A stretch of DNA of 64,000 nt from the NCBI GenBank assembly GCA_017431005.1, contig JAFRLY010000050.1:62001-126000 (forward strand). The letters run 5' to 3'. Shown here in pieces: positions 1 through 7,121 of this stretch; position 1 is the first letter of the stretch, and each line of letters opens with the position of its first letter. The notes under the pieces were generated by a model. That model was not told where the DNA came from. It saw only the letters and a program-made list of their open reading frames with translations, and did no database searches. A program made the translations under genes and the position numbers. The DNA is from Clostridia bacterium. Lineage in GTDB: Bacteria; Bacillota; Clostridia; Christensenellales; Aristaeellaceae.

Positions 1-852
1 CAGTCCGCCCAGCACGACGAAGACCAGCACGTTGATGGACTGGTTGAAGGTGAACTGCGTGGGGATGACCGTGGACGCGTTCAGCCCGTAGAGCGCCCCG
101 GCCATGCCGGCAAGCACCGCCCCGGTGACAAAGGCGATCATCTTATGCCGGGTGACGGAAATGCCCATGGACTCGGCGGCGATCCGGTTGTCCCGGGTGG
201 CCTGAATGGCCCGGCCGGTCCGGGAATTCACCAGGTTCAGCACGACAATCAGCGTGATCATGACAAGAATGAAACCCGCGGTGAAGGTGGATATCGGCTT
301 GATCTTGACCGCGCCCTTGGCGCCGTCCACCAGGATCGTCACATCGGCGGGCAGGTCCTTGCTCAGGAAGGAGAAATAGAGTTTGCCGTTGGCCGTACCG
401 ATATAAAGCACATTGACCAGGTTCCGGATGATTTCACCGAAGGCCAGCGTGACAATGGCCAGATAGTCGCCCCGGAGCCGCAGCACCGGAATGCCGATCA
501 GCAGGCCGATGATGCCGGCAATCAGTCCGGCGGCCAGAATCGCTATGGCCAGCCGCAGGCCGGTGTTTTCCATGGCGAAGGCGTTCAGCAGCCATCCGCT
601 GATGACGGCGCCGGTGTAGGCGCCGACACTCATGAATCCGGCGTGGCCCAGACTCAGCTCTCCGCTGAAGCCGATGACCAGGTTCAGGGAAACCGCCATG
701 ATAATCCAGGCGCAGATCGGAATCAGCTGTCCCTTCAGAGAGCGCGTGATGGTTTTCGCGGCGATCATGTTCTGCAGCAGAACATAGGCGCCGATGACCA
801 GGGCAAAGATCACCAGGTTATAAATGAGATGCTTCTTTTTGGCTTTTGTCAT
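1..852 (-). CDS. livM: Branched-chain amino acid ABC transporter permease LivM, 3' end outside window
   Basis: Inner-membrane permease of the LivKHMGF uptake system for leucine, isoleucine and valine (family knowledge). The 284 codons visible translate without stops; they start MTKAKKKHLIYNLVIF and contain SGELSLGHAGFMSVGAY, the characteristic LivM motif, followed by several hydrophobic helices and a charged loop with NSRTGRAIQATRDNRIAAESMG, typical of the cytoplasmic coupling loop. The start at 852 is supported by an AGGAGG ribosome binding site at 860-865 that overlaps the stop codon of livH, so the two are translationally coupled. The gene runs off the left edge of the window; the ATPases LivG and LivF are presumably further on. 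Confidence 0.93.
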   Translation of the reverse strand, partial: MTKAKKKHLIYNLVIFALVIGAYVLLQNMIAAKTITRSLKGQLIPICAWIIMAVSLNLVIGFSGELSLGHAGFMSVGAYTGAVISGWLLNAFAMENTGLRLAIAILAAGLIAGIIGLLIGIPVLRLRGDYLAIVTLAFGEIIRNLVNVLYIGTANGKLYFSFLSKDLPADVTILVDGAKGAVKIKPISTFTAGFILVMITLIVVLNLVNSRTGRAIQATRDNRIAAESMGISVTRHKMIAFVTGAVLAGMAGALYGLNASTVIPTQFTFNQSINVLVFVVLGGL

Positions 853-865
853 CTTCCGCACCTCC

Positions 866-1747
866 TTAAACCTTTTCCCGGACCGGCTTGCCCAGCAGGC
901 CGGTGGGCTTTACCAGCAGGACGATGATCAGCACCGCGAAGACGATGGCATCGCCAAGGGCTGTTGAAATATAGGCTTTGCCGAAGATTTCAATCACACC
1001 CAGCAGAATACCGCCCAGCATGGCGCCCGGAATGGAGCCGATGCCGCCGAACACTGCCGCGGTAAAAGCCTTGATACCGGGCATGGAGCCGGTGGTGGGC
1101 TGCAGGATCGGATAGCTGGAGCAGAGCAGCACGCCGGCAACCGCGGCCAGGGCGGAGCCGATGGCGAAGGTAATGGAAATGGTCCGGTTGACGTTGATGC
1201 CCATCAGCTGCGCGGCGCCGCGGTCCTCAGACACGCAGCGCATGGCCTTGCCGATCTTGGTGCGGGAGGTGAAAAGCGTCAGGGCGATCATGATGACAAC
1301 ATTGGCCAGAATCGTGATCAGTGTGGCGCTGGAGATGGTCAGCCGGCCCAGATGCAGGGTGAAGCTGTTGATGAAGGTGCCCGGAAAGGACTTGGGGTTC
1401 GCACCCCAGATCATCAGCGCCAGATTCTGCAGCAGATAGCTCATGCCGATGGCGGTGATCAGCACGGCCAGGCTGGTGGCCTGGCGCAGCGGACGGTAAG
1501 CCAGTCCTTCAATCGTGATGCCAAGCAGGGTGCAGACGACCATGGCCATCAGCATCGCGACGACCGGCGGCAGATTCCAGTACTGAAGCCCGCAGAAGGC
1601 AATATAGGCGCCGACCATGATAATATCGCCGTGGGCGAAGTTCAGCATCTTGGCAATGCCGTATACCATGGTGTAGCCCAGGGCAATGATGGCGTAGATA
1701 CTGCCCAGGCTCAGCCCGTTGATCAGATTGTCGAGAAAAATCATCAT
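866..1747 (-). CDS. livH: Branched-chain amino acid ABC transporter permease LivH
   Basis: Second permease of the Liv importer, 293 residues, the usual length. It opens with FLDNLINGLSLGSIYAIIAL and has MLNFAHGDIIMVGAYIAF, the LivH signature. About eight hydrophobic helices are visible, and the loop SRTKIGKAMRCVSEDRGAAQ resembles the coupling loop of LivM. It lies between livK upstream and livM downstream on the same strand. A hairpin between livK and this gene probably lowers its expression relative to the binding protein. Start is either of two adjacent ATGs at 1747 or 1744; a GGGAAGAGGA stretch precedes them. Confidence 0.93.
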   Translation of the reverse strand: MMIFLDNLINGLSLGSIYAIIALGYTMVYGIAKMLNFAHGDIIMVGAYIAFCGLQYWNLPPVVAMLMAMVVCTLLGITIEGLAYRPLRQATSLAVLITAIGMSYLLQNLALMIWGANPKSFPGTFINSFTLHLGRLTISSATLITILANVVIMIALTLFTSRTKIGKAMRCVSEDRGAAQLMGINVNRTISITFAIGSALAAVAGVLLCSSYPILQPTTGSMPGIKAFTAAVFGGIGSIPGAMLGGILLGVIEIFGKAYISTALGDAIVFAVLIIVLLVKPTGLLGKPVREKV

Positions 1748-1799
1748 AACCGTGTCCTCTTCCCTTACGCGAAAATGGGGGCGGGATAAACCAAAACAC

Positions 1800-1825
1800 G
1801 GGACTGGCTCCTCAAAGCCAGTCCC
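1800..1825 (-). terminator. Attenuating hairpin between livK and livH
   Basis: GGGACTGGC at 1800-1808 pairs perfectly with GCCAGTCCC at 1817-1825 across an 8-base loop. Read on the minus strand it is followed by GTGTTTTGG, a weak T tract. Position just after the livK stop fits a partial terminator or 3'-end stabiliser that keeps binding protein levels above permease levels. Confidence 0.7.
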
Positions 1826-1860
1826 TGTGAATCACAGGCCGGATAAAGTCCGGAAGGAAA

Positions 1861-2997
1861 TCAGTCCTCGAAGACGTAGATGCCGTTGATGATCGTGGCG
1901 GCCATAGGCGTCTTGGTGACAGCGCCGGATTCGTCCCAGGTCATGGCGCCGGTCAGTCCCTCATAGGAGATTTCCTGCATGGCGGCGATCATCGGATCGC
2001 AGACTTCATCAAATTTCATTTCAGAAGTAATGCCGGCCTTCTCAGCGGCTTCCACCAGGATGTAGATGCCGTCATACGCGTCCGCGGCGAACTGGATCGG
2101 ATCCTCATTATAAGCCTCACGGTACTTGGTGACGAAGCTGACAACCTTCTCGTCCTCGGAGGTGGCGACGAAGGGGGTCAGGAGCATGACGCCCTCGGCC
2201 AGGGAGGTGTCGAAGCCTTCCACGCCCAGGATGCCGTCCATGCCGTCCACGCCGAAGAATACAGGCTTGTAGTTCTTGGCGGCGGCAGTGTTCAGGATGT
2301 TGGAGGCGGGGGTATAGTACATCGGCAGGAAGACCAGATCAGCGCCGGCGTTCTGCGCGTCAGCCACCTGAACGGTGAAATCGGCGTTGTCGTCCGTGCT
2401 GAAGGATGTCTCGCTGACGATTTCCAGACTGAGCTCGGCAGCCTTGGCTACGAAGGAATCACGGATGCCCGTGGAATACACGTCGGAGTCGTTGTAGATG
2501 ATCGCGATTTTGGTCCCCAGCTTATGGGAAGCGATATACTCAGCGGAAGCAGCGCCCTGGTTCGGGTCGGTGAAGCAGACCTGGAAGGCGTTGTCCTTAT
2601 CCTCGATGACAGCGGTGGAGGAGGCGGAGGGCGTCAGGAAGAAGACGCGGTCCACATAGCCCTGGGCGCTGGCGGCTTCGCAGGGCTTGGAGGTGGTGGT
2701 TCCCAGAATCATCTGGGCGCCGTCGTCCAGCACCTTGTTATAGGCATTGATGACCTTTTCAGGATTGTGCTCATCGTCCTCAGCGATCAGCTCAATGCGG
2801 TATTTGCCGCCGGCTTCGTTGATTTCCTTCGCGGCGAGCTCGGCGCCGTGCAGCGTGGCCAGACCGTACAGGGCGGCGGGGCCGGTGGTGGGGCCGATAT
2901 GAGCAATTTTCAGCGTAACGGTTTCCTCTTCCGCCACAGCGGCGCAGACCGTCAGCGTCATGACCATGGCAAGAACCAGGGCAAGCAGCTTCTTCAT
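1861..2997 (-). CDS. livK: Branched-chain amino acid ABC transporter substrate-binding protein LivK
   Basis: Periplasmic-binding-protein type I (Leu/Ile/Val) receptor of the Liv importer, anchored or free at the outside of the cell membrane. The 378-residue product begins with a clear signal peptide (MKKLLALVLAMVMTLTVCAA, cleavage around AVA-EEE). Mature sequence includes IGPTTGPAALYGLATLHGAE near the N-terminus, the pattern of LivJ/LivK-like receptors, and AADAYDGIYILVEAAEKAG near the C-terminus. I chose the ATG at 2997 rather than an upstream in-frame codon because the signal peptide and a GGGAGGA ribosome binding site at about 3007 fit it. First gene of the liv operon, with its own promoter. 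Confidence 0.94.
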   Translation of the reverse strand: MKKLLALVLAMVMTLTVCAAVAEEETVTLKIAHIGPTTGPAALYGLATLHGAELAAKEINEAGGKYRIELIAEDDEHNPEKVINAYNKVLDDGAQMILGTTTSKPCEAASAQGYVDRVFFLTPSASSTAVIEDKDNAFQVCFTDPNQGAASAEYIASHKLGTKIAIIYNDSDVYSTGIRDSFVAKAAELSLEIVSETSFSTDDNADFTVQVADAQNAGADLVFLPMYYTPASNILNTAAAKNYKPVFFGVDGMDGILGVEGFDTSLAEGVMLLTPFVATSEDEKVVSFVTKYREAYNEDPIQFAADAYDGIYILVEAAEKAGITSEMKFDEVCDPMIAAMQEISYEGLTGAMTWDESGAVTKTPMAATIINGIYVFED

Positions 2998-3050
2998 AAT
3001 GGTATCCTCCCTCAAAACATGATGCAAAGCGGTTTAACTTTGTGCCGCCT

Positions 3051-3079
3051 ATTATACACCCGAACGGCGGAGGGATGAA
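3051..3079 (-). promoter_or_regulatory. Promoter of the liv operon
   Basis: Minus-strand -10 TATAAT (3051-3056) preceded at 17 bp by TTCATC, a poor -35. The leader to livK is about 50 bases. The weak -35 overlaps an inverted repeat, which suggests regulation. Confidence 0.6.
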
Positions 3080-3095
3080 CAGGAAAATTGTTCAT
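3075..3095. promoter_or_regulatory. Inverted repeat, candidate operator upstream of livK
   Basis: ATGAACA (3075-3081) and TGTTCAT (3089-3095) are perfect 7-bp arms around a 7-bp AT-rich centre. The repeat overlaps and extends upstream of the -35 region of the liv promoter. The protein that binds it is unknown; a nitrogen or amino acid regulator is only a guess. Confidence 0.5.
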
Positions 3096-3153
3096 TCCGT
3101 GGTTTTTTTGGAGCTTTTCACGCCGGGCGGGAACAGCTGGGCAAAGCCTTCTG

Positions 3154-4131
3154 TCAGAGGGTTTCCCCGGGGATCAGCTGACCCGGGATGATAATCTCAC
3201 TGCGGCTGCGGACAACCCCTTTCGCTCTTGTGGCGAGCAGTGTATCCAGCGCCGCTTCCCCGATACCGTGCAGGTCCTGACGGTACGTGCTCAGCCTGGG
3301 CGCCAAGGCGCAGACCCAGCGCTGGCCGTCAAAGCCCGCGACTGCCACGTCCTGCGGCACCTTCAGGCCGCTTCTCTGAAGGATGGACAGCACCGTCAGC
3401 GCAGTGGTATCGTCCGGAAGCAGGAAGCAGGAAGGCGCGTCCGCCTGCCGAAGACGGTTCAGAATCAGACTTGCACAGTCCTCTCCCGCATAGAAATGGG
3501 ATGGAATCAGTTCTCCCTGCAGGCCGGCAGAGGCCATCGCGGCCCGGAAACCGGCGATCCGGCGGTCGGTGGAGATACCGCTTTCCCCGTGAATGAAGGC
3601 GATGCGCCGGTGCGAGCGGCGAAGCGCTTCCTGCGTCAGCAGGCGGGTGCCGTTTTCATAATCGCTGGCCACGATCGGGCAGGGACGGCTGCAGTCATCG
3701 ACGGACACGACAGGGATCTGGTTCCGCATCAGCCGATCCAGTCCGTCCTCCCGGACATCGGCGTAAACGACAATGATGCCGTCCACGCGCCGGGAAAGCG
3801 CGGTGTCCGAGGAATCGGCCGTGCTGTTCCGCTGCTTCCTGGAAAGCAGCATGATGTCATAGCCCCGTTTCTCCGCGCTGAGACGGATGGCATCCAGCAT
3901 ACCGGAGAAGAAGGGATGATCCATCGCCTCGTCATGAAGAATGCCGATCATCCCTGTACGGTTCAGCTTCAGGGAACGGGCGATTGCATTGGGACGGTAT
4001 CCCATGCGTTCAGCGGCGGCGCGGATGGTCTCAGTCACCTCCGGGCTGATCAGATCGGTTTCATTGAGCGCCCGGGAAACCGTGGAGACGGAAACATGGC
4101 ATTCCGCCGCAATATCTTTCAGGGTAATCAT
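3154..4131 (-). CDS. LacI-family transcriptional regulator
   Basis: A 325-residue regulator with the standard layout: N-terminal helix-turn-helix (residues 1-25, with VSVSTVSRALN as recognition helix), hinge around residues 45-60, then a periplasmic-binding-protein-like ligand domain with GILHDEAMDHPFFSG and the late motif VAVAGFDGQ. It probably binds a sugar or uronate and controls nearby transport genes (inference). It lies downstream of the binding protein gene at 4273 on the same strand, separated by a hairpin, so it may be expressed by read-through from that operon. A LacI-type palindrome at 9707-9720, in the promoter of that operon and of the polygalacturonase gene, is its most likely target. 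Confidence 0.92.
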   Translation of the reverse strand: MITLKDIAAECHVSVSTVSRALNETDLISPEVTETIRAAAERMGYRPNAIARSLKLNRTGMIGILHDEAMDHPFFSGMLDAIRLSAEKRGYDIMLLSRKQRNSTADSSDTALSRRVDGIIVVYADVREDGLDRLMRNQIPVVSVDDCSRPCPIVASDYENGTRLLTQEALRRSHRRIAFIHGESGISTDRRIAGFRAAMASAGLQGELIPSHFYAGEDCASLILNRLRQADAPSCFLLPDDTTALTVLSILQRSGLKVPQDVAVAGFDGQRWVCALAPRLSTYRQDLHGIGEAALDTLLATRAKGVVRSRSEIIIPGQLIPGETL

Positions 4132-4193
4132 AATCTTTCAGTTCCTTCCGGCCTGTCCGGCGACAGGGAGGGGTAATAGGATTCTTACTGCAG

Positions 4194-4223
4194 CAGGAGC
4201 CGCGCCCGAAGACGCGGCTCCTG
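4194..4223 (-). terminator. GC-rich hairpin after the binding protein gene
   Basis: CAGGAGCCGCG (4194-4204) and CGCGGCTCCTG (4213-4223) form a perfect 11-bp stem with an 8-base loop. No T tract follows on the minus strand, so it may act as a partial terminator or mRNA 3' end protector ahead of the lacI-type gene. Confidence 0.6.
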
Positions 4224-4272
4224 AGCGGAACGGCCGCCTGAATACAGCCGCTCCGGGAAATGAATTCATTGA

Positions 4273-5973
4273 TCAGTCGTTGGCATCCATGTAGGCGAAG
4301 CACTTCTCGATGTCCGCCATGTATTCAGCCGTCACATCGTCATAGCCGTAGGACTTGGCGGTGTCAACCATGTACTTCCAGTTGGCGTCGAATTCCTCAT
4401 CGGTTTCGCTGTAAACGCACTTCCAGCTGTACTCCTTCATGATGGGGGCAAACTGGGCGCGCTTCTGCTGACCTTCCTCAGACAGAGCAGCCTTGCTGTA
4501 GGCAACAGCGGAGGGGCTCATCACGGAAACCTGGCCCTTCTGACGGTAGAGGTCCACGCCGGAGGTGGCGCCGTTAGCGTATTCCGTGCTCCAGGCTTCG
4601 CTCAGAGCGGTGGCATAGTGCTCCGCGTAGCAGGGCCATCCCTTGTAGCTGAAGGAATAGGTCTTGCCGGGGATCATCTGCTCCAGCTTGATGGTTTCAT
4701 GATTGATCTTGCTCTCGCCGTCCTGGAAGGTGCCGCCGCCGTATTCAGCGGGCATCTCGGTGTTGGCGCGGTCTTCCTGGCACTTCCAGCCGAACTCGGT
4801 CATTTCCGGAACGCCTTCAGCATTGTAATCCCAGCAAAGACCCTTGGGGCCGTAGTTCTGGATGATCATGCCCTCTTCGGAGCACAGCCAGTCAATCACT
4901 TCCAGCGCGCGGTCTGCATGCTCGGTGTTGGCGCCCAGGCACCACATCCGGTTGGAACCGGACTTGGCGATGGTCTGCATGGCAGGAGCGGAGTCCTCGA
5001 TCATGAAGGTAACGAAACCGTCCTTATTGGCGGCCTTTTCAGCACTGTTGTAGTTGCCGATGATCCAGCCCCACATGGCCATCAGGTAACGGCCGGCGGA
5101 CAGCTTCTGGGAATAGGTGTCGAAGTTCTGGGAAACGGATTCCGGATCGAAGGTGCCGTCGCGGTACATCTGGTTGACAACCTTCAGCGCACGCTTGTAC
5201 ATGCTGTCCTCAGCCAGCTGGTCATCGACCTGACGGGTTGCGTAGTTGACGCCCAGATAGTCCCATTCCTGGAAACCGTAATAGGTCAGCAGGTCCCAGG
5301 AGAACTTCATGTGGCAGTCTTCCCAGTCCGGGAAACCGCCGTAGGCATACACCTTTTCACCGTTGGCATTTTCCGGAACGGCGTCCTGCAGGGCCTTCAG
5401 GAAAGCGGGCAGGTCTTCCAGGGTTTTCAGCTCGGGCTTGCCGGCCTTTTCCCAGGCGTCGAAGCGGATCTGCAGCGCATAGGTGGGGTCGGTCAGCTCG
5501 GCCCAGGCGCCGTCTTCCAGCGCCACGGCAAAGTTGAAGCCGTAGATGCCGTCATGTCCCTGCTCCGCCGCGAAAGCGGAGGTCTTGGCCATGGCGTCGC
5601 CCAGATAGGCGATGATGTTCTCATAGGGGGTCAGATCCACGTCGTTCCAGTCCAGCAGCAGATCGGCGTTCAGGGCTTCGATGAACTGATCGCCCATATC
5701 GCCCAGGCAGATGATGTCGCCCAGGTCGCCGGCGGCCACGCCCGCGGTCCAGGCATTGCCGTCCACGTTGGTGGAGACGATCTTCAGCGTGACATTGAAG
5801 CGGTCCTTCAGTTCCTTGGCGAACCAGCCCTGCTGTTCACCGGCGTAGTTGGCCAGGCCGGAGAACATGGTCAGGGTAACGGGATCACGGTAGGTTTCTT
5901 CCGCCAGGGCGGGGAAGACTGCCATGGTCGCCAGAAGCGTCAGGCAGAGAAACAGGGATACCAGTTTACGCAT
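4273..5973 (-). CDS. CUT1 sugar ABC transporter solute-binding protein (YtcQ/LplA type)
   Basis: Extracellular receptor of a carbohydrate importer, 566 residues, the long form typical of the YtcQ/LplA branch that imports oligosaccharides such as oligogalacturonides or other complex glycans (family knowledge). The signal peptide MRKLVSLFLCLTLLATMAVF ends near ALA-EE; no lipobox cysteine is present. The mature part has TLTMFSGLANYAGEQQGWFA, and a C-terminal region rich in Trp and Tyr. RBS AAGGAGGAACC is ideal. It is the last structural gene of the operon that begins at 9689 and follows a 103-bp palindromic repeat. Its signal peptide and leader closely resemble those of the binding protein at 11491-12996, showing that the two operons share ancestry. 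Confidence 0.9.
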   Translation of the reverse strand: MRKLVSLFLCLTLLATMAVFPALAEETYRDPVTLTMFSGLANYAGEQQGWFAKELKDRFNVTLKIVSTNVDGNAWTAGVAAGDLGDIICLGDMGDQFIEALNADLLLDWNDVDLTPYENIIAYLGDAMAKTSAFAAEQGHDGIYGFNFAVALEDGAWAELTDPTYALQIRFDAWEKAGKPELKTLEDLPAFLKALQDAVPENANGEKVYAYGGFPDWEDCHMKFSWDLLTYYGFQEWDYLGVNYATRQVDDQLAEDSMYKRALKVVNQMYRDGTFDPESVSQNFDTYSQKLSAGRYLMAMWGWIIGNYNSAEKAANKDGFVTFMIEDSAPAMQTIAKSGSNRMWCLGANTEHADRALEVIDWLCSEEGMIIQNYGPKGLCWDYNAEGVPEMTEFGWKCQEDRANTEMPAEYGGGTFQDGESKINHETIKLEQMIPGKTYSFSYKGWPCYAEHYATALSEAWSTEYANGATSGVDLYRQKGQVSVMSPSAVAYSKAALSEEGQQKRAQFAPIMKEYSWKCVYSETDEEFDANWKYMVDTAKSYGYDDVTAEYMADIEKCFAYMDAND

Positions 5974-6002
5974 AGAGAGGTTCCTCCTTTTTTATTATTT
6001 CA

Positions 6003-6018
6003 GAGCCTGTGAGGGCTC
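6003..6018 (-). promoter_or_regulatory. Leader hairpin before the binding protein gene
   Basis: GAGCC (6003-6007) and GGCTC (6014-6018) form a small stem about 20 bases before the Shine-Dalgarno. A matching hairpin and the same following bases (GGCTCTGAAATAA, then an A run and AAGGAGGAACC) precede the other binding protein gene at 12996. Confidence 0.55.
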
Positions 6019-6057
6019 GTGAAAACAAGGGATAGGGTGCGGGCAAAAAATTCTCAT

Positions 6058-6160
6058 CCGGTCGCCAACACAGTCGCGACTCCGCACTGCGGAGCTCGCT
6101 CCTTGTTGGCTCTGTAAGAATTCGACGAAATTTCCGCCGCAGGCGGTCGTCGAATTCTTA
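6058..6160. repeat. 103-bp double-hairpin repeat, copy 1
   Basis: Two stem-loops. The first has outer arms GCCAACA (6064-6070) and TGTTGGC (6104-6110), then GCGA/TCGC and CTCCGC/GCGGAG with loop ACT. The second has 14-bp arms TAAGAATTCGACGA (6115-6128) and TCGTCGAATTCTTA (6147-6160) enclosing CCGCC/GGCGG. The final TTA is the stop codon of the permease gene at 6158. A second copy at 13074-13176 differs at 9 of 103 positions; six of the nine are three compensatory base-pair changes, so the fold is conserved. It separates permease and binding protein genes, as REP elements do in malEF. Confidence 0.85.
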
Positions 6161-7105
6161 CCCCTTAACAGCTCCGATCATGATGCCCTTGACGAAATAG
6201 CGCTGGAAGAAGGGGTAGACCAGCAGGATCGGGAAGGTAACGACCATGGCAACCGTCATCCGGACGGAAAGGGCCGTCTGCTTGGTGGCCAGGTTGGCCA
6301 GGGAAGAGGAGTCCTGGGTGGACCGCACGAGGGCCGCCAGGGAGCTGGCTTCGTTCTGATACTTGTAGAGCAGGAACTGAAGCGTGTAATACTTGCCGGA
6401 GGGCATCAGCATCATCGTATCCGTGAAGCTGTTCCACTGTCCGACAGCGGAGAAGATGCACAGGGTGGCCAGGATCGGCGTGATCAGCGGAATAATGACG
6501 TTGGCGAAGCAGCGCATGTATCCTGCGCCGTCCAGCGTGGCGCTCTCCTCCAGGGACGGGGGCAGCGCCTCGATGAAGGTCTTGACCAGGATCACGTTGT
6601 AGGGGGAGACCAGGCCGGGAATCACATAGACCCAGAAGTTGTCCAGGAAGCCCAGCATCCGCAGGTTCATATACCAGGGAATCAGGCCGGCGGAGAAGTA
6701 CATCGTGATCACGATCAGCCGGTACCAGACCTTGCGCAGCCACATTTCCTGCTTGGTGACCAGATAACCCAGCATGGCGCTGCCGCCGACTGTCCAGACG
6801 GTACCCAGCACCGTACGCGTGACGGAAACCAGCAGCGCGTCCAGGATACCGTTGATCTTCATGACCTCCACATAGTTCTGAAGATGGATCCCCTGCGGGT
6901 ACAGCTGAATGTAGCCTAGGCGCACCAGCTCGTTGTCGGAAATCGTGTTGATGAACAGATAATAGAAGGGGAAGAGACAGGCAATGGTGATCAGGGTGAA
7001 CACCGTGTAGTTGACAAAGTTGAAAATCTTGTCCCCGGTGCTCAGCTGCATATGATGGTGCTTGTCGTGCGTGCTCTGATTCTGTGTGTTCTTCTGCTTA
7101 CTCAT
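6158..7105 (-). CDS. CUT1 sugar ABC transporter permease (YtcP/LplC type)
   Basis: Membrane-spanning subunit of the importer encoded by 9689-4273. The product is 315 residues when started at the ATG at 7105, which is preceded by GGGAGGGGTGATT; an earlier in-frame codon at 7129 has no suitable RBS. It carries six predicted helices and the EAA loop ESATLDGAGYMRCFANVIIP, where the ATPase docks, and the C-terminus PFFQRYFVKGIMIGAVKG is the hallmark of this subfamily. It overlaps nothing upstream but begins 16 bases before the stop codon of the fused permease at 7122. No ATPase gene is present, so a shared MsmX-type ATPase is expected. Confidence 0.92.
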   Translation of the reverse strand: MSKQKNTQNQSTHDKHHHMQLSTGDKIFNFVNYTVFTLITIACLFPFYYLFINTISDNELVRLGYIQLYPQGIHLQNYVEVMKINGILDALLVSVTRTVLGTVWTVGGSAMLGYLVTKQEMWLRKVWYRLIVITMYFSAGLIPWYMNLRMLGFLDNFWVYVIPGLVSPYNVILVKTFIEALPPSLEESATLDGAGYMRCFANVIIPLITPILATLCIFSAVGQWNSFTDTMMLMPSGKYYTLQFLLYKYQNEASSLAALVRSTQDSSSLANLATKQTALSVRMTVAMVVTFPILLVYPFFQRYFVKGIMIGAVKG

Positions 7106-7121
7106 ATCAATCACCCCTCCC

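Noticed and set aside
3088-4176. Plus-strand open frame opposite the lacI-type gene
   Set aside because: Shadow; the minus strand shows a complete LacI regulator with RBS.
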